Shown here: positions 42,101 through 54,700 of the stretch, piece by piece
Numbering within the stretch: position 1 is the stretch's first letter
How the letters are laid out: each line of letters begins with the position of its first letter
Assembly: GCA_034401795.1 (NCBI GenBank)
Contig: CM067374.1
Location: 137,482,508 to 137,546,507 of the forward strand
Origin: Chaetoderma sp. LZ-2023a
Lineage: Eukaryota > Mollusca > Caudofoveata > Chaetodermatida > Chaetodermatidae
Reading direction: 5' to 3'
Length of the DNA: 64,000 nt
Notes under the pieces: model-generated
What the model saw: only the letters and a program-made list of their open reading frames with translations
Database searches by the model: none
Told to the model about the DNA's origin: nothing
Program-made: the position numbers and the translations under genes

Positions 42101-44015
42101 ATTCTCCAATATTCCTGAGTATTGAAGAGGAATACTAGAGTATTAGTTCCTGTTCTAGTTCCTGAAAAGGAAGAGAGTAGTAAGACTACTTTATCTGATT
42201 CCATAGACACAAGAACGAGATCCCCTCCCCCAAACACGTAAGAACAAGACATCAAACTGGACCTGCAGATGGATTAACTGGTGAATTGGTACCGATGACA
42301 CCCAACGAATGAAAATGCAGTGTATGCAGTCGTGGTGAGGGACAAAATTCTGAATTACCAGACTTGACCTTCGTACACAAAACTGACTCCATTCGGCCCA
42401 AATTTTAACACAATTAAGCAACCTTCCAAGCCAGAGGAATCCCAGACTGGCTATGATGTAATTAAAAGAACCCAGATCCAGTTAGGACAAATTTTGTATA
42501 TATAGAAATATCAGAAAACACTGTCCCTTATCCTTGACTAGACCAGTGATGACTAGGCAAAATGACTCCATGTCCATATTATTCCTTTCATCGATGAACT
42601 CCATTTCTGAGACAACATAGTAGGAAAAGAGTTGAATATAAAACGATTGACTAAGTAATTTTTGTCTCAAACAGTATCAAAGCAGCCATGGGTTCCAGAC
42701 AAAATAATTCCAAAATATACAACAGAATTAGTATTAAATCATGAAGTGTAAATTTTTTGGAAGTTGTCAGAAAAGGATAAATATATGAGTTGAAGATAAG
42801 AGCCGAGACCCTATAAAAGATGATCTGCCAGCACCTCATAATCCTTAAAGTCTGGATTCTGCCATTCCTCCACTGTATCCTACTTGAAAAGAGCAGAAAA
42901 TTATTGATCAGGAACAGAAGCAGGACTAATGTCAAAGGAGACCAACATGGTTTGATAGAAAAAAAAAGGGGGATTCAATGACTACATTGATTGTACCTTA
43001 TATGTAGGAAATCTGCTACCTAAGACATGCATGAGGCTAGCTATACCCATCCCACCCCTGATAGAGTAGAGATTATATAGAAGCGCTTTAGCATGACAGC
43101 TAGGACCAGAATAAACCTGCAGAATCTTATTTTACAAATCTAATTTTAAAACAAAGCTAGTATGATATGAGCCCAATTGTTAATATCTTTATCAGATGAT
43201 TAAACAGGAAAGAAGTCCATCAAACCTGTGACCAGATCAATGATGGATAAGGACAAAGGACTGAAACTACACAGAAGGGTGAAAGGAAAAAACCATATTC
43301 CACAATCCATGCAAAAGCAATAATCCACTCATCTTGGTTAGGCCCCCTTGAGGAATTTATTTAATAATGCCTGGGAAATTTAGAATTTAGAAGAATAAAA
43401 AATAGGCTTGAATAGATAAGGCTGAGAAGACCTCTCCATATGACAATAATAGAAATAGATATATCCCTAGACAAATAAAAAGATCAAAATTTCTACTGAA
43501 CTCGAGAAAGGAGCGGTGTAAATCTTGATAAGACAAAAAAGATTTTGTTATTGTGACAAGCTTACATTCACCCATAGATATGCTTCATCATGGCGAGGGA
43601 TCCTACTGACAGAAAAGAAAGACTGAAAAACTATGTTAAAAATAAATCAGGCCAGATATGATACTAAAAGATAGCAAACCACTATTCACAATTAAAATAA
43701 TAGTCTGACGCACTTATTTGCAGATTGATATTAGTCGAAAGATGGAGGCTGATAGTTAGAGTGTAATACATGAGAAGATTCAGGAGCAAAACGAAATCTA
43801 GTGAAATCAAAACGACAAAAGCACTGCTAGGATCATAAGAAAAAATTAAATTATTCCTAGAAGATAAATGCGAAGAGTTGGGTGTACACAAGGTTTCGAA
43901 GGATGAGGATAATTGGATGGTTCAGCCATTGCACTAAGAGCAACTAATAAATAATTAAAGAATCCAAAATAAGAGCCCCTGAAATAGGGCATTTAAACTG
44001 TCAAGTGATTTAGAA
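42101..44015. pseudogene. decayed DIRS interior, no readable domain
   Basis: By position this should correspond to RT/RNase H and gag of the minus-strand DIRS element. A KGQCFLIFLYIQN stretch near 42490-42530 may be an RNase H strand. I cannot place the RT catalytic motif, so the identity of this part is inferred from the enclosing ITRs only. Confidence 0.35.
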
Positions 44016-45152
44016 ACAAACAATACCAGCAAAAAAACAGAAGTGATTTGATTTGGCATACCTAAACCAGAAGTTTAATTATAATCAGTTGCTATGCCAT
44101 AAAAATTGAGTTATAATCTAGGTAATAATACTGAGCACAGGACAATTAGGCCTCATGGTCATCTCTTCTTCATTTATCTCCATGCCTGTGCCGTCACTTC
44201 TAGTCATGGGTTGCGTGTACGGTGTAGTCATACATTGGCTTGACTATGCCAAAGTCTACTAAACCATTTTCGAATGTTTTAAGAGATGGTGTGGAAACAA
44301 CATGTTCAGACCAACATTTCAGTTTACACACCCCTTAGAGAGAAAATTTTTTCTAACTAGGTTAGTTCTCCCCCTCTTCTAGACTTTCAGATGATTTCCA
44401 CGAGTAATAGTCCATTTGCAAGCAGAATGTTATATTTGACTATAACAATTAATCGATTGAGAGCCGATAGAATGATCCCTCATAGCCTGGGTACGTGCTC
44501 TATATATCCAATTTCACCCAAGTTAAGTACCCGCAGAAAGAATTTACAAAATGATGAGAGATTAGATTATACATTAAGTAGGGAAAAAACCCATCTTAGG
44601 GCTAATAAAAGTGGCTGATAGTCAAGAACTTTCCTGATCCAAAGGCTATGCTTGCTACTAAAACACTGAGATCAACACACATCTCTGATATAGTAAAACT
44701 TGGTCATCAAAGTTTGTAGCGTTTACTATCAAATATTAACCATTTAACTCTCGAAGTTATTAGTCATAAGTTGCAACTGAAATAAGTTGACTCTGAATGA
44801 GTACCAGCAAATATGGGAGTGGCGTATTTACTTAAAAATCCATAAATAGGTCGCACATTTATGCTCAATTTACATGTTCTAAAAAATTTGCGCGCACTAT
44901 ATACACGGATAAAACTTATTTTCCTCTGAATTTTTAAACATCTTAACGTCTGAAGATACCACGAAAAAACCCTTCACAAATCTTGTCACCTCGCGGCTAT
45001 GCTTAATGTATACCTCAAAACATCTTCGCAGAAGTGAAATTATTAAATTGAGCAGCCTAAATATTGCGTATCCTTTAATAAAGATTGTTTTTTCCATCAA
45101 AATTAATCCTAACTTGACATAAATGTCGTCTTTATAATATGTAAATCAGAAT

Positions 45153-45185
45153 CACGTGATAATCACATGATATATAAATCACGTG
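45153..45185. promoter_or_regulatory. three E-box-type palindromes
   Basis: TCACGTGA, TCACATGA and TCACGTGA within 35 bp. They match bHLH-ZIP (USF/MiT) sites and lie in the 5' half of the DIRS element; a copy is at 52894-52926. Regulatory use is unproven. Confidence 0.4.
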
Positions 45186-46084
45186 ATATTATCTGACCAG
45201 ATTAGGTTAAAGCAAATTTTAATGAAGTAGGTTAAGCGAGTACTCGGATATAGATATCCTGGAATCGGAAATTCGTCAATGAGATCTACGCTTCTCGTCA
45301 GCGCCTCCAAACGGAGATTTACTTTGCCACTGTCCGGCTAGCTAACAATAGACGCTGGCTACCCAGTTTAATTATCGGCCGTTCATGCAATTTTTCTAGA
45401 ACATCGCATTACGTTTTAGATCATTTTAGGTTCACATTACAATATAACCAGTAATAATAAGTTTTAACGCTAGATTTAGAAATCAAGTGAACGCAAGTTT
45501 CTCCCTAGATTTACAAATCAAGTGAACCTGATAATCTGGCACAGGCTTAATAGCCTATCTAACAAAAGCGGTTTATGTGATTACGAGGATTCAATTCAGT
45601 ATCGTAATTTTGAACATCCGGGCATTCCGAGATCGTCCAACATTTGCAAATTTACGACACACTAAAGAGGATATCCCATAGCAACGCAATGTTTACATTT
45701 TTCATGAAACTACGGCCATAAAAAATACTTGCGTCGATTAACCCCGCCAGGTATTAGAAAACATAAAATCTCGAGTAATTTTTATAAGATATTAAATAAA
45801 AGGTAAAAAGGTTTCATGGCCCATTGCTAGTAATGTTAAATTAGCCTGCAAAAACGCCGCCAATTGAAAGCGAACACCGAATCGCGAATTAATACGATGG
45901 TCTCGTCTTTATTGTAATACGACTGACATGACTGACTGATCATCATGAAGTAATTGCGAGTTTCATGTTAGTTGGTTAGTAACGGTCCTTAGAAGGACCA
46001 CTCGCTTTTCTTCAGGGGATGATCGTGGTGTATCCTTGTGGTGTTCATCCGGTCCACCACGCCTGTTTGCACCACTGTCACATT

Positions 46085-46327
46085 CTTAATAGATCCAATA
46101 ACTTCCCAACCGGTATATTACATAGTTATGTAGGATACCTTATGTAGGATTCGATCCAAACCGGTATGTAGTATACCTTATGTAGGAAAGAATGACGCTC
46201 GGAAATACGTACCTAGTCAAAACTCTTAATTGATCCACTAACTTCCCAACCGGTATGTTACATATGTTATGTAGGATACCTTTCGTAGGAGATGTTCCAA
46301 ACCGGTATATAGTATACCTTTCGTAGG
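46085..46327. repeat. CCGGTAT...TATGTAGGA tandem repeat
   Basis: Two units of about 135 bp, each with two inner ACCGGTAT(A/G)T...GTAGGA sub-units, ending either CCTTATGTAGGA or CCTTTCGTAGGA. A copy is at 53826-54068. It lies just inside the 5' end of the DIRS element. Confidence 0.85.
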
Positions 46328-46599
46328 AACGGAGCCTCGTGGCTAAAATAGGATCAGAGTTATTGACTTCCCCTGGCTTGTAATGTGAAGCTGGCGCCAT
46401 TTTCTTTCAACTTGGTCACAACGAACTTTCTGCTCATATTCACGTAAATTATAACCATTTTACATAAGTACTATGACTTATTCAACAAAGACCACTTGTA
46501 CTGTGGTTCATGAAAAGCAAATGTGGATGTAGCTCCACAAGATTATGGAATGAATAGGATTTGTTGAGATAAAAGTTAGGTGTTTCCCGTAATACAGAA

Positions 46600-46901
46600 A
46601 ATTAATTAATGACGGCTTGGACTCTGTCGCATGCATAGTAGCATAAGTGCGCATGCTCACAGACTCGTTTATATGTTCTCTATAGGAATAGAGGAACCGG
46701 TTCCCTAGAGCAATGACTGCTTTAGAGTTAAAGAGATACTATCAAGACTACCCAATGGAGGGATGTATCTCTGCTAAACTTGTTTCAAGGGAACCTACAC
46801 CATGGGAATGAATAGGTTAAAATTTTCTGAGATATCTAAGTCAGGTGACTTTTAGCAAACAGTGAATTGAGTGGCTTAGTATTTTTGTTGTGTTACAAAA
46901 C
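46600..46901. repeat. DIRS inverted terminal repeat, right, with outer end
   Basis: 46600-46874 is the perfect inverted partner of the left ITR. The last 27 bases differ from the left outer end but match the ICR. Confidence 0.95.
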
Positions 46902-46969
46902 ACCCATTTTCAACCAGAATCTTGAACCTATAACGGTGAATCCTCCAAAAGAAATATCTAGCCATCATA

Positions 46970-47350
46970 AACAAGAGGCGCAAGGGGTCTGTAATGCTCA
47001 CCTGCAATTAGTGGCTAGTACTGGACACTGGAAAAACTAAACAATTGAATTTGTTTGAACAAGATGGCTGCTGGAAAAACTGAACATCTTAAATTTCACT
47101 ATATAAGTGTGGAATCTTACCAGAATAAGGTCATTCTTGTTCAGCGGCCATATTGGATTTAGGTCAATCCGTTCCTTTTGAACAAACTTTTATCCATATT
47201 GCGCAAGGGTGCTTTTTGCCAAATTAGGTTTAAATCCGCCGAGTGGTTCATGAGAAGATATTTTTAATTTACCATTGTTTGACTATGTGAGATTTTGACG
47301 TCCTGCAGTCATCTTAGATTTTGTTGGATCGGCTTCGTTTGAGCAGTCAG
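46970..47350 (+). mobile_element. R1 repeat, 5' fragment
   Basis: It starts AACAAGAGGCGCAAGGGGTC then GCTCACCTGC, with a CAAGATGGCTGCTGG motif near 47063. The 3' end is lost. A copy is at 54711-55091. Confidence 0.75.
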
Positions 47351-47439
47351 ACCGTCCACTCTTATGTCAGCTTAATCATGTAAAGGTCAAGCCGGGAAAA
47401 AATGCTCTCTGCAGTGGTCTGGAAGACAGTCCATGATGA

Positions 47440-47700
47440 ATTATTTTGAAACGATTATTTGACTGGTTGGGATATTCAACTTAGTTTTAAAATATTCGCC
47501 AGTTGATATGTATACATCGTCACTTTGACATTTACCGTAGATTCTCGGAATTCATGTTTCAAATCAATGGATGGATCCAATCTGTTACTTAACAATATGA
47601 CATCATAATCCATTACGTGACATGTAGGCGTGGTTCACAATCGTCATTAACAGAAAATACTCCATCATGAAGCGGGAACAGGATGTCAAAGGTATGAATT
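47440..47700. repeat. F2 fragment
   Basis: TTTTGAAACGATTATTTGAC...AAAATATTCGCCAG hairpin followed by GACATCATAATCCATTACG and ACTCCATCATG. Repeated in copy 2. Confidence 0.6.
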
Positions 47701-47984
47701 GATAGACTATTACTAAACATTCTGCACCAACATCAGGCAGTTAAAATTAGTTTCAAAATATATGTGATTATGAGAATTCACGGTTCAAAGATAAATCAAT
47801 CTCAACGTACAGAAATAGGTGGGGCAGATCGGGAAATCAATCACTCAATTGAAAATTAAGTGAATGAAAATCGAAGTCTGTGTCACTAAAGTGTATGATT
47901 CACATATCTTTGATAAAGTAACAATTTAATAAACTTTCTGCCTAATTAGTCTGCAGAATTAAATGTCTCGCCTTCTGTTTGTCA

Positions 47985-48345
47985 CAGTGACCTTGACCGT
48001 TGACCTCATTATCATCCAACTTCTTCTTAACCACATAGGCAACCATGTGCCCATGTTTAGTTGGGATAGGGTTAACCAATCTTGAGATATAAGTTGAGAA
48101 GTTTTGCTAAACGCAAAAACCTAACATTGAAAAAAATAACCAATCTTGAGATATATGCCGAGAAGTTTTGCTAAACGCAAAAATTTAACATAAAAAACCC
48201 CCAGAGTTTTGTATCAAGGTCAAATTGACCGTGACCTTTGACCTCATCATCCTGCTGCTTCCTAACAGTATGGGTAACCATTTGTCCAAGTTTGCTTGAA
48301 ATAGGGTTAACCAATCTTGAGATATAAGCCGAGAAGTTTATTGTT
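47985..48345 (+). repeat. D family repeat with nuclear-receptor-like half-sites
   Basis: Two and a half units of about 160 bp. GTGACCTTTGACCTCAT (about 48231) is a perfect direct repeat of TGACCT spaced by one (DR1). Near 47989, TGACCTTGACCGTTGACCT has three half-sites. Shared block: AACCAATCTTGAGATATA. A copy is at 55726-56086. Confidence 0.7.
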
Positions 48346-48639
48346 GATAAACATGTTGATGCCGTCGTTGTCGGAAAAGTGCTACCTATGTCTCACTTTT
48401 TCTGCTTCGCACAGGCGACTCAAAAAACCTCAACAGCTTATTTGTAATGTATATAGTTACTTTGACATTTTTCAAAGTTTCAAATATGTTTCCCATTTGC
48501 CTAAACAGTGGGCAGGGCTCAGCTAGAAATGGAAACCTCTATTGGTCAATGAAACCATGCTTGATTGAAAGATTATGAATAGCTGGGTGATTGTGTGAAA
48601 CAAAAAACAACAAAACTCTTATATTATGAACTTTTTAAT

Positions 48640-49175
48640 GGCAATGGAATGCAACTGATCTTGGATCTTTTCCCACCAAAAGCTCCCATACCAAAGCAGT
48701 AGGAAATTTTTAACGTCTTTTCGAAAACCACAGGGCCGATTTCAGGTATATTCGGAGGAAAGCATCCATAGGGAATAGATATCCAAATTTGTTCAAACGA
48801 ATGCGATCAATTGGCCAACGACCATCTTGGATTTTGGGCGAATTAATGTCTTTAAAAATCTCCGAAACTATTTGGGGGATCGACACAAAACTCATGAAAT
48901 ATTATGTAGGGAAAGAGCTGAACCAGATTTGTTCAAAGAAACTTGATTGGCCAAATATTTTGGCGGCCATCTTGGATGAGCTTGTTTTTGCGAAAACGAC
49001 TTCTCCAGGAACGCTGAATGGATTGCCCCCAAAATTTGGGAGATACTCATGATTAGGGACTAAGGATCATTAAAGTTTGTTTCCAGGGAAGGTGATATGT
49101 AAAAAAACATAGCCGCTGTAGGCCAATCAAAATGTTGCATATTTGGTGGCCATCTTGGATTTTGTCCGATTTTTA
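48640..49175 (-). mobile_element. R1 repeat fragment, reverse orientation
   Basis: Three CCATCTTGGAT motifs and reversed GTTTGTTCAAG blocks. Partly deleted in copy 2 (48534-48744 missing). Confidence 0.7.
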
Positions 49176-49925
49176 ACTCACCTGGCCAGAATACCCAAGT
49201 GAGCTTATGACATGTTCATCAACTTATTCTTTAATCAACTTCTCAAGAACCATTGGTGTGATTTCAATTATATTCGGCAGGAAGCATTCTTAGGGTATGG
49301 AGATTCAAGTTGGTTCAAACGAAGCCGATCGTCCAATTTGGCTGTTGACTGTCTTAGATTTTATCTTATTTTTAAAAACGTCTTTAAATATCTTGTCCGA
49401 AACCACTAAGGGGATCGATTCAAAACTCATGAAATATGATCTAGGGCACGAGCTGAACCAAGGTTGTTCAAGGGGTCTTGATTGGCCAAATAGTTTGGTG
49501 GCCATCTTGGATGACCTAATTTTCACGAAAACAACTCCAGATAAAATGACAGAATTGATTAACGGATCTGGCCGAAATTTGGGATATATGATTAGGAACT
49601 AAGGGGCCATTAAAATTTGTTCAAGGGAAGGTTACACGTAAATCCCCATAGCTGCCTCACACAGTCCAATCAAAATGTAGCGTGTTTGAAACATCATCTA
49701 TGGTAACAGCTGAACCAAATTTGTTCAAGGGACCTTGATTGGCCTAATGCTTTAGTGGCCATCTTGGATGACCTAGTTTTTAGGAAAACAACATCTCCAA
49801 AACCACTGAACGTATCAGGTCGAAATTTGGGAGATATGTTTAGGGACTAAGGGCCATAAAGGTTTGCTCATGGGAAACATGCCCGCTGTGTTCTTGTTAT
49901 TCTGGTCAACTCCTTAGAGTTCCAC
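49176..49925 (-). mobile_element. R1 repeat with 3' hairpin, reverse orientation
   Basis: ACTCACCTGGCCAG...AAGTGAGCTTATG at about 49176-49212 is the family's 3' hairpin on the minus strand. It runs rightwards with two GGCCATCTTGGATGACCTA motifs. Confidence 0.72.
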
Positions 49926-50304
49926 AGGGCTAGAAATTAACTTTTCTTAATCGTGTTTCATGCGGACCAGTTCACCAGAAAATGTACAGATCTGTGGAAT
50001 TTTGTCCTGATCCGTACTTAGGGTCAAACTTACGACTCGGGTGTGATGTGCAATGTTCTTACCCGAGGCCCTCAGATTTTGAAATCCAGATTCTCTCAAG
50101 GGGCATCAGCTCCATTTCTTATGGCAAATATTAATCTTTGGACTGGTGGAAAATTTCTCTTTCTAGTCTAACTAATATTTTTTCTTTATATAATCTATAA
50201 AGCCGGGTCCCAGTGACCCAATGGCATACCAAACTGAACCTAACTCCGAAAGCCTAGGATGAATTGTAAGCAGCGAAAAAATAAGCTGTACAACTTTTTG
50301 TTAC

Positions 50305-51241
50305 TGTATGGGCTCACCGCATGCTTGTGTCTACTCAGTAGTCATGTCCAAGCACTGGGATTTCCACAAAATGGACATTGACATGTCACAAGCCTTCGAC
50401 ACAATTAAACGCTCCAAGTTTCTAGATGTACTACACCAGGCCATTTGCAATGAGGATGAGCTACGAGTAGTGAGACTATTACTGGCAGACACCAGCTGAG
50501 AGTACGAGTCAAGTCAGTGGAGTCTGTAGAGTTTGAGACACCAATCGTCTACCCACAGGCAGATGGTCTATCTCCGATGCTTTTCACCTGTTACCTTGCT
50601 GCTGGATTGAAATTTGTGCAGGAGAATTCCACAAGAGCAAACTCCCAGTGGCCATACTTGGTATGGCACTAGAGATGGAATATGCCGCCGATGTGGACTT
50701 CGTAGACGAGGAAAAGAAACCCCTTGACAAACTTCTCTCAATAGCTTCAAGCAAAATAAAAATTGAGAATCTCTTCATGAATGAATCCACTACAGAGTTC
50801 ACCCGCATATACCGGTACCTATCTACAAAGCATGAAACTAAAGAAAATGACAATCCACTTCGTGGTGGCGAACCATGGAGGAAAAGTAAAATCCAGACCT
50901 CACTGTATTGTAGTACTCCTCACATTACTGCACACTGCTTCATGGGAAACATAGCTTTCCAGTCCTTCTGAAAACTATGGATTTGTCTATATCAAAGTTG
51001 CTTATTGACAAAAACTTGTTTATCCTTTGACAGCTCTAGACAAACTTGATGCCTGCCACCGCAAACACCTACGCACCATCACTGGACACTGATGGCCAGA
51101 CAGCATAATTGCCAACGATTCACTATACAGTCTCCACAAAATTTGTAATACATCACTGCTATCCGTAAGGTCACCAAGCAAGGACGGTCCATGTTTGGCC
51201 ATGTGCTATGGATGCCAGGGGACACACCAGCACAGAGAGCC
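50305..51241 (+). pseudogene. LINE ORF2 fragment (LINE C), copy 1, cut by gap
   Basis: The series DMSQAFDTIKRSKFLDVL (catalytic Asp block, near 50380), VYPQADGLSPMLFT (the PQGxxLSP block), EYAADVDFV (YADD strand with the first Asp replaced by Ala, near 50680), STTEFTRIY, EPWRKSKI and GNIAFQSF (C-terminal blocks), then KLDACHRKHLR (near 51045) defines a LINE reverse transcriptase. Several frame changes and stops separate these blocks. The N-terminal half is absent. A short relic of the same family is at 10625-10745. The copy ends at the assembly gap. Confidence 0.8.
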
Positions 51242-51741
51242 NNNNNNNNNNNNNNNNNNNNNNNNNNNNNNNNNNNNNNNNNNNNNNNNNNNNNNNNNNN
51301 NNNNNNNNNNNNNNNNNNNNNNNNNNNNNNNNNNNNNNNNNNNNNNNNNNNNNNNNNNNNNNNNNNNNNNNNNNNNNNNNNNNNNNNNNNNNNNNNNNNN
51401 NNNNNNNNNNNNNNNNNNNNNNNNNNNNNNNNNNNNNNNNNNNNNNNNNNNNNNNNNNNNNNNNNNNNNNNNNNNNNNNNNNNNNNNNNNNNNNNNNNNN
51501 NNNNNNNNNNNNNNNNNNNNNNNNNNNNNNNNNNNNNNNNNNNNNNNNNNNNNNNNNNNNNNNNNNNNNNNNNNNNNNNNNNNNNNNNNNNNNNNNNNNN
51601 NNNNNNNNNNNNNNNNNNNNNNNNNNNNNNNNNNNNNNNNNNNNNNNNNNNNNNNNNNNNNNNNNNNNNNNNNNNNNNNNNNNNNNNNNNNNNNNNNNNN
51701 NNNNNNNNNNNNNNNNNNNNNNNNNNNNNNNNNNNNNNNNN
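51242..51741. other. assembly gap, exactly 500 N
   Basis: A round-number gap, probably a placeholder of unknown true size. It separates the two near-identical 7.2 kb copies. Confidence 0.99.
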
Positions 51742-51756
51742 CATGACACGTGTGTT

Positions 51757-54700
51757 ACAAACAATACCAGCAAAAAAACAGAAGTGATTTGATTTGGCAT
51801 ACCTAAACCAGAAGTTTAATTATAATCAGTTGCTATGCCATAAAAATTGAGTTATAATCTAGGTAATAATACTGAGCACAGGACAATTAGGCCTCATGGT
51901 CATCTCTTCTTCATTTATCTCCATGCCTGTGCCGTCACTTCTAGTCATGGGTTGCGTGTACGGTGTAGTCATACATTGGCTTGACTATGCCAAAGTCTAC
52001 TAAACCATTTTCGAATGTTTTAAGAGATGGTGTGGAAACAACATGTTCAGACCAACATTTCAGTTTACACACCCCTTAGAGAGAAAATTTTTTCTAACTA
52101 GGTTAGTTCTCCCCCTCTTCTAGACTTTCAGATGATTTCCACGAGTAATAGTCCATTTGCAAGCAGAATGTTATATTTGACTATAACAATTAATCGATTG
52201 AGAGCCGATAGAATGATCCCTCATAGCCTGGGTACGTGCTCTATATATCCAATTTCACCCAAGTTAAGTACCCGCAGAAAGAATTTACAAAATGATGAGA
52301 GATTAGATTATACATTAAGTAGGGAAAAAACCCATCTTAGGGCTAATAAAAGTGGCTGATAGTCAAGAACTTTCCTGATCCAAAGGCTATGCTTGCTACT
52401 AAAACACTGAGATCAACACACATCTCTGATATAGTAAAACTTGGTCATCAAAGTTTGTAGCGTTTACTATCAAATATTAACCATTTAACTCTCGAAGTTA
52501 TTAGTCATAAGTTGCAACTGAAATAAGTTGACTCTGAATGAGTACCAGCAAATATGGGAGTGGCGTATTTACTTAAAAATCCATAAATAGGTCGCACATT
52601 TATGCTCAATTTACATGTTCTAAAAAATTTGCGCGCACTATATACACGGATAAAACTTATTTTCCTCTGAATTTTTAAACATCTTAACGTCTGAAGATAC
52701 CACGAAAAAACCCTTCACAAATCTTGTCACCTCGCGGCTATGCTTAATGTATACCTCAAAACATCTTCGCAGAAGTGAAATTATTAAATTGAGCAGCCTA
52801 AATATTGCGTATCCTTTAATAAAGATTGTTTTTTCCATCAAAATTAATCCTAACTTGACATAAATGTCGTCTTTATAATATGTAAATCAGAATCACGTGA
52901 TAATCACATGATATATAAATCACGTGATATTATCTGACCAGATTAGGTTAAAGCAAATTTTAATGAAGTAGGTTAAGCGAGTACTCGGATATAGATATCC
53001 TGGAATCGGAAATTCGTCAATGAGATCTACGCTTCTCGTCAGCGCCTCCAAACGGAGATTTACTTTGCCACTGTCCGGCTAGCTAACAATAGACGCTGGC
53101 TACCCAGTTTAATTATCGGCCGTTCATGCAATTTTTCTAGAACATCGCATTACGTTTTAGATCATTTTAGGTTCACATTACAATATAACCAGTAATAATA
53201 AGTTTTAACGCTAGATTTAGAAATCAAGTGAACGCAAGTTTCTCCCTAGATTTACAAATCAAGTGAACCTGATAATCTGGCACAGGCTTAATAGCCTATC
53301 TAACAAAAGCGGTTTATGTGATTACGAGGATTCAATTCAGTATCGTAATTTTGAACATCCGGGCATTCCGAGATCGTCCAACATTTGCAAATTTACGACA
53401 CACTAAAGAGGATATCCCATAGCAACGCAATGTTTACATTTTTCATGAAACTACGGCCATAAAAAATACTTGCGTCGATTAACCCCGCCAGGTATTAGAA
53501 AACATAAAATCTCGAGTAATTTTTATAAGATATTAAATAAAAGGTAAAAAGGTTTCATGGCCCATTGCTAGTAATGTTAAATTAGCCTGCAAAAACGCCG
53601 CCAATTGAAAGCGAACACCGAATCGCGAATTAATACGATGGTCTCGTCTTTATTGTAATACGACTGACATGACTGACTGATCATCATGAAGTAATTGCGA
53701 GTTTCATGTTAGTTGGTTAGTAACGGTCCTTAGAAGGACCACTCGCTTTTCTTCAGGGGATGATCGTGGTGTATCCTTGTGGTGTTCATCCGGTCCACCA
53801 CGCCTGTTTGCACCACTGTCACATTCTTAATAGATCCAATAACTTCCCAACCGGTATATTACATAGTTATGTAGGATACCTTATGTAGGATTCGATCCAA
53901 ACCGGTATGTAGTATACCTTATGTAGGAAAGAATGACGCTCGGAAATACGTACCTAGTCAAAACTCTTAATTGATCCACTAACTTCCCAACCGGTATGTT
54001 ACATATGTTATGTAGGATACCTTTCGTAGGAGATGTTCCAAACCGGTATATAGTATACCTTTCGTAGGAACGGAGCCTCGTGGCTAAAATAGGATCAGAG
54101 TTATTGACTTCCCCTGGCTTGTAATGTGAAGCTGGCGCCATTTTCTTTCAACTTGGTCACAACGAACTTTCTGCTCATATTCACGTAAATTATAACCATT
54201 TTACATAAGTACTATGACTTATTCAACAAAGACCACTTGTACTGTGGTTCATGAAAAGCAAATGTGGATGTAGCTCCACAAGATTATGGAATGAATAGGA
54301 TTTGTTGAGATAAAAGTTAGGTGTTTCCCGTAATACAGAAAATTAATTAATGACGGCTTGGACTCTGTCGCATGCATAGTAGCATAAGTGCGCATGCTCA
54401 CAGACTCGTTTATATGTTCTCTATAGGAATAGAGGAACCGGTTCCCTAGAGCAATGACTGCTTTAGAGTTAAAGAGATACTATCAAGACTACCCAATGGA
54501 GGGATGTATCTCTGCTAAACTTGTTTCAAGGGAACCTACACCATGGGAATGAATAGGTTAAAATTTTCTGAGATATCTAAGTCAGGTGACTTTTAGCAAA
54601 CAGTGAATTGAGTGGCTTAGTATTTTTGTTGTGTTACAAAACACCCATTTTCAACCAGAATCTTGAACCTATAACGGTGAATCCTCCAAAAGAAATATCT

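Larger units (their letters stand above)
39721..46901 (-). mobile_element. DIRS-type retrotransposon with ITRs and internal complementary region
   Basis: A 7181-bp unit. The 275 bp at 39779-40053 and at 46600-46874 are perfect inverted copies as far as I can read, and both outer extremes end in AAAAC. At 40109-40228 an internal complementary region joins the complement of the left outer end (73 bp, 39721-39793) to the complement of the right outer end (52 bp, 46850-46901). Inverted terminal repeats plus an internal complementary region near the 3' end are diagnostic of DIRS1-like elements. Coding order on the minus strand fits: RNase H-like remnant, then tyrosine-recombinase remnant, then the internal complementary region. 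The reading frames are decayed, so the copy is non-autonomous. Confidence 0.85.
44016..51241. repeat. large near-identical duplication, copy 1
   Basis: Matches 51757-58742. The offset is 7741 up to 48533, 7530 after a 211-bp difference (48534-48744 absent in copy 2) and 7501 after a 29-bp difference (49481-49509 absent in copy 2). The only substitution I noticed is 47032 A versus 54773 C. Copy 1 ends exactly at the N gap. Confidence 0.97.

Noticed and set aside
44391..44618. Recurring short frames shared by both copies of the duplication (also 46140-46400 and 48317-48526)
   Set aside because: Identical only because the DNA is duplicated; there is no independent evidence of coding.
39721..46901. 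Maverick/Polinton or other TIR DNA transposon
   Set aside because: Long TIRs fit, but the internal complementary region and the tyrosine-recombinase HxxR block point to DIRS, and no polymerase or integrase is seen.
51079..51800. Long open frames running across the gap
   Set aside because: They consist almost entirely of N-derived unknown residues and have no meaning.
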